Shown piece after piece: positions 62,904-64,000 of a stretch of DNA of 64,000 nucleotides. Position numbers and translations under genes: made by a program. Source of the DNA: Verrucomicrobiota bacterium (GTDB lineage Bacteria; Verrucomicrobiota; Verrucomicrobiia; Palsa-1439); contig PLTX01000044.1 of NCBI GenBank assembly GCA_003164675.1, forward strand, positions 45,140 to 109,139. Direction: 5' to 3'. The notes under the pieces were generated by a model, which searched no databases, was not told the DNA's origin, and saw nothing but the letters and a program-made list of their open reading frames with translations. The stretch's first letter is position 1. Each line of letters begins with the position of its first letter.

Positions 62904-64000
62904 AGCGCGCCCAGAAGCGCCCGAATCTTCTCCCGTTGCTCGCGCAACTGCTGTTGCTTGTCCCGTTCGCGCTGCACGGCAACTGGTGCGGCCTTGCTGA
63001 CGAAACTTTCGTTCGCCAGCTTCGCGTCCGTAGCGGCCAGTTGCTTCTCGATATCGGCGAGCTGCTTCGTGAGGCGTTGACGCTCCTGTGCGAGATCCAC
63101 CGCGCCGACCATGAACACGGTGGTTTCCTGCGTAACCAGGCTGGGCGTCAAACCGGTCGGTACGTAGTTCGGATCAATTGTCACTGTCTCCGCTGACAAG
63201 ATCCGCGTGAGGAACGGGGTTTCCGTTTTGAAGAAATCGGTGTGACGACTTGGTTTGATGACAAAGGAAACTTTCTTGCGGGGTTCAATGCCATTGTCGT
63301 TGCGTAGCTGACGCCCGGCAGTCACCGCAGCGTACAACGCTTCCACCTGCGGCATCACATCAGTTGCGGCTCCATCAATCATCCGAAGCTCTGGCCATGG
63401 CGCGAACTGGATCGTGTCCGTGCTGTATCCCATCCCGCGCCAGAGTTCTTCCGTGATGAACGGCGCAAACGGATGAAGCAGTTTCAAAATTGTGCTGAAG
63501 ACATTGTCCAACACTTCAATGTTCGGTGATGTCTTACTGGCTTCGATATACCAATCGCAGAAATTACCCCAAACGAAATCGTAGAGGTGTTTGACCGCCT
63601 CATTGAACCTGTAGGCATCGAGGGACGTGCTGACGTTGTTTACCGTGATGCCGAGTGCACCAAGGATATTCAGGTCGTGCGCATTGTGCGGGCGTGTTGG
63701 CGGATTGGTGGCACGCTGCATCTGGATGAAGCGAGCGGCGTTCCAGAGTTTGTTCATGAAGTTGCGGCCGACCTCACAGCGTTTCTCATCGAACAAAATG
63801 TCCTGGCCCTGAGGTGCGATGAGCATAAGACCGAAGCGCAAACCATCAGCTCCGTACTTGGCGATCAGATCGAGCGGGTCGGGGGAGTTGCCCAGTGATT
63901 TGGACATCTTGCGGCCTTGCGCGTCACGGATGATGCCGGTGTAGTACACCGTGCCAAACGGCTTTTCGCCCATGTATTCGTAGCCGGCCATGATCATGCG
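62897..64000 (-). CDS. valS: valyl-tRNA synthetase, C-terminal part
   Basis: Charges tRNA-Val. The window contains the last about 368 residues; the gene runs off the right edge, where the frame stays open ('RMIMAGYEYMGEKPF'). The class I KMSKS loop 'GRKMSKSLGNSPDPLDLIAK' is present, then the anticodon-binding domain ('LHPFAPFITEELWRGM') and the C-terminal coiled coil ('QERQRLTKQLADIEKQLAAT') typical of bacterial ValRS. Confidence 0.95.
   Translation of the reverse strand, partial: RMIMAGYEYMGEKPFGTVYYTGIIRDAQGRKMSKSLGNSPDPLDLIAKYGADGLRFGLMLIAPQGQDILFDEKRCEVGRNFMNKLWNAARFIQMQRATNPPTRPHNAHDLNILGALGITVNNVSTSLDAYRFNEAVKHLYDFVWGNFCDWYIEASKTSPNIEVLDNVFSTILKLLHPFAPFITEELWRGMGYSTDTIQFAPWPELRMIDGAATDVMPQVEALYAAVTAGRQLRNDNGIEPRKKVSFVIKPSRHTDFFKTETPFLTRILSAETVTIDPNYVPTGLTPSLVTQETTVFMVGAVDLAQERQRLTKQLADIEKQLAATDAKLANESFVSKAAPVAVQRERDKQQQLREQREKIRALLGALQ

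Noticed and set aside
1..64000. tRNA, rRNA or CRISPR array
   Set aside because: Looked for T-loop words, tRNA-like cloverleafs and regularly spaced direct repeats; none found by eye. A covariance search could still reveal a missed RNA.

Overview
This 64-kb window is GC-rich, gene-dense chromosomal DNA from a Gram-negative bacterium. Lipid A genes (lpxI, lpxB), an ADP-heptose-type adenylyltransferase, lnt, many lipoproteins, a PEP-CTERM protein, a prepilin-like protein with an H-X9-DG-type tail, and secreted proteins ending in a short C-terminal domain (…RYYR/FYR…) together suggest a Verrucomicrobiota member, probably near Limisphaerales/Pedosphaera. That placement is inference from gene content; no rRNA or tRNA gene was seen.

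Layout. 0-8 kb: the end of a YfhO-like membrane protein, an MscS channel, a cupin, a nucleotidyltransferase with a small partner, a lipoprotein hydrolase coupled to isocitrate dehydrogenase, a hypothetical gene and an SMP-30/gluconolactonase remnant. 7.7-11.5 kb (minus strand): a DUF5679 mini-protein, then a tandem-domain nucleoside diphosphate kinase, an aspartate aminotransferase and a YchF-like protein. 11.8-27.5 kb: a carbohydrate locus with a PEP-CTERM protein, a sugar ABC importer (binding protein and two permeases, no ATPase), a LacI regulator, a large secreted repeat protein, a broken second LacI gene, a GH1 beta-glucosidase, a prepilin-like protein, a secreted beta-sandwich-like protein and two GH5 glucanases. 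Three near-identical palindromes (TTGGTATCGATACCAA type) lie in front of parts of this locus and look like LacI-family operators. An unassigned module of about 230 residues occurs twice in the repeat protein and once in the first GH5 enzyme.

27.9-35.9 kb: a TPR-LysM lipoprotein, an unknown protein and an ABC exporter in one operon, then a repeat-rich intergenic island with a broken restriction-modification gene, and three small membrane proteins. 36.1-48.7 kb: housekeeping genes pgi, secA, lnt-plsY-gpsA, an ECF sigma/anti-sigma pair, a TPR lipoprotein, a 31-codon mS38-like gene and hisG. 48.8-54 kb: accessory DNA with a purN remnant, a RES/Xre toxin-antitoxin pair with its own palindrome, a DUF2079 membrane protein, a frameshifted membrane protein and a second repeat island. 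54-64 kb: cell-envelope genes (adenylyltransferase, GT2 glycosyltransferase, lpxI-Gfo/Idh-lpxB), a polyprenyl synthase, two zinc-ribbon proteins, a peptidase-like protein and the 3' part of valS.

The most notable signals are (1) the shared module and operator palindromes of the glucan locus, (2) many decayed gene fragments (SMP-30, alpha/beta-hydrolase, LacI, HTH, restriction-modification, pyrE, purN), and (3) structured intergenic repeats: a MITE-like element in two inverted copies and a TGTAG-hairpin family with a compensatory stem change.
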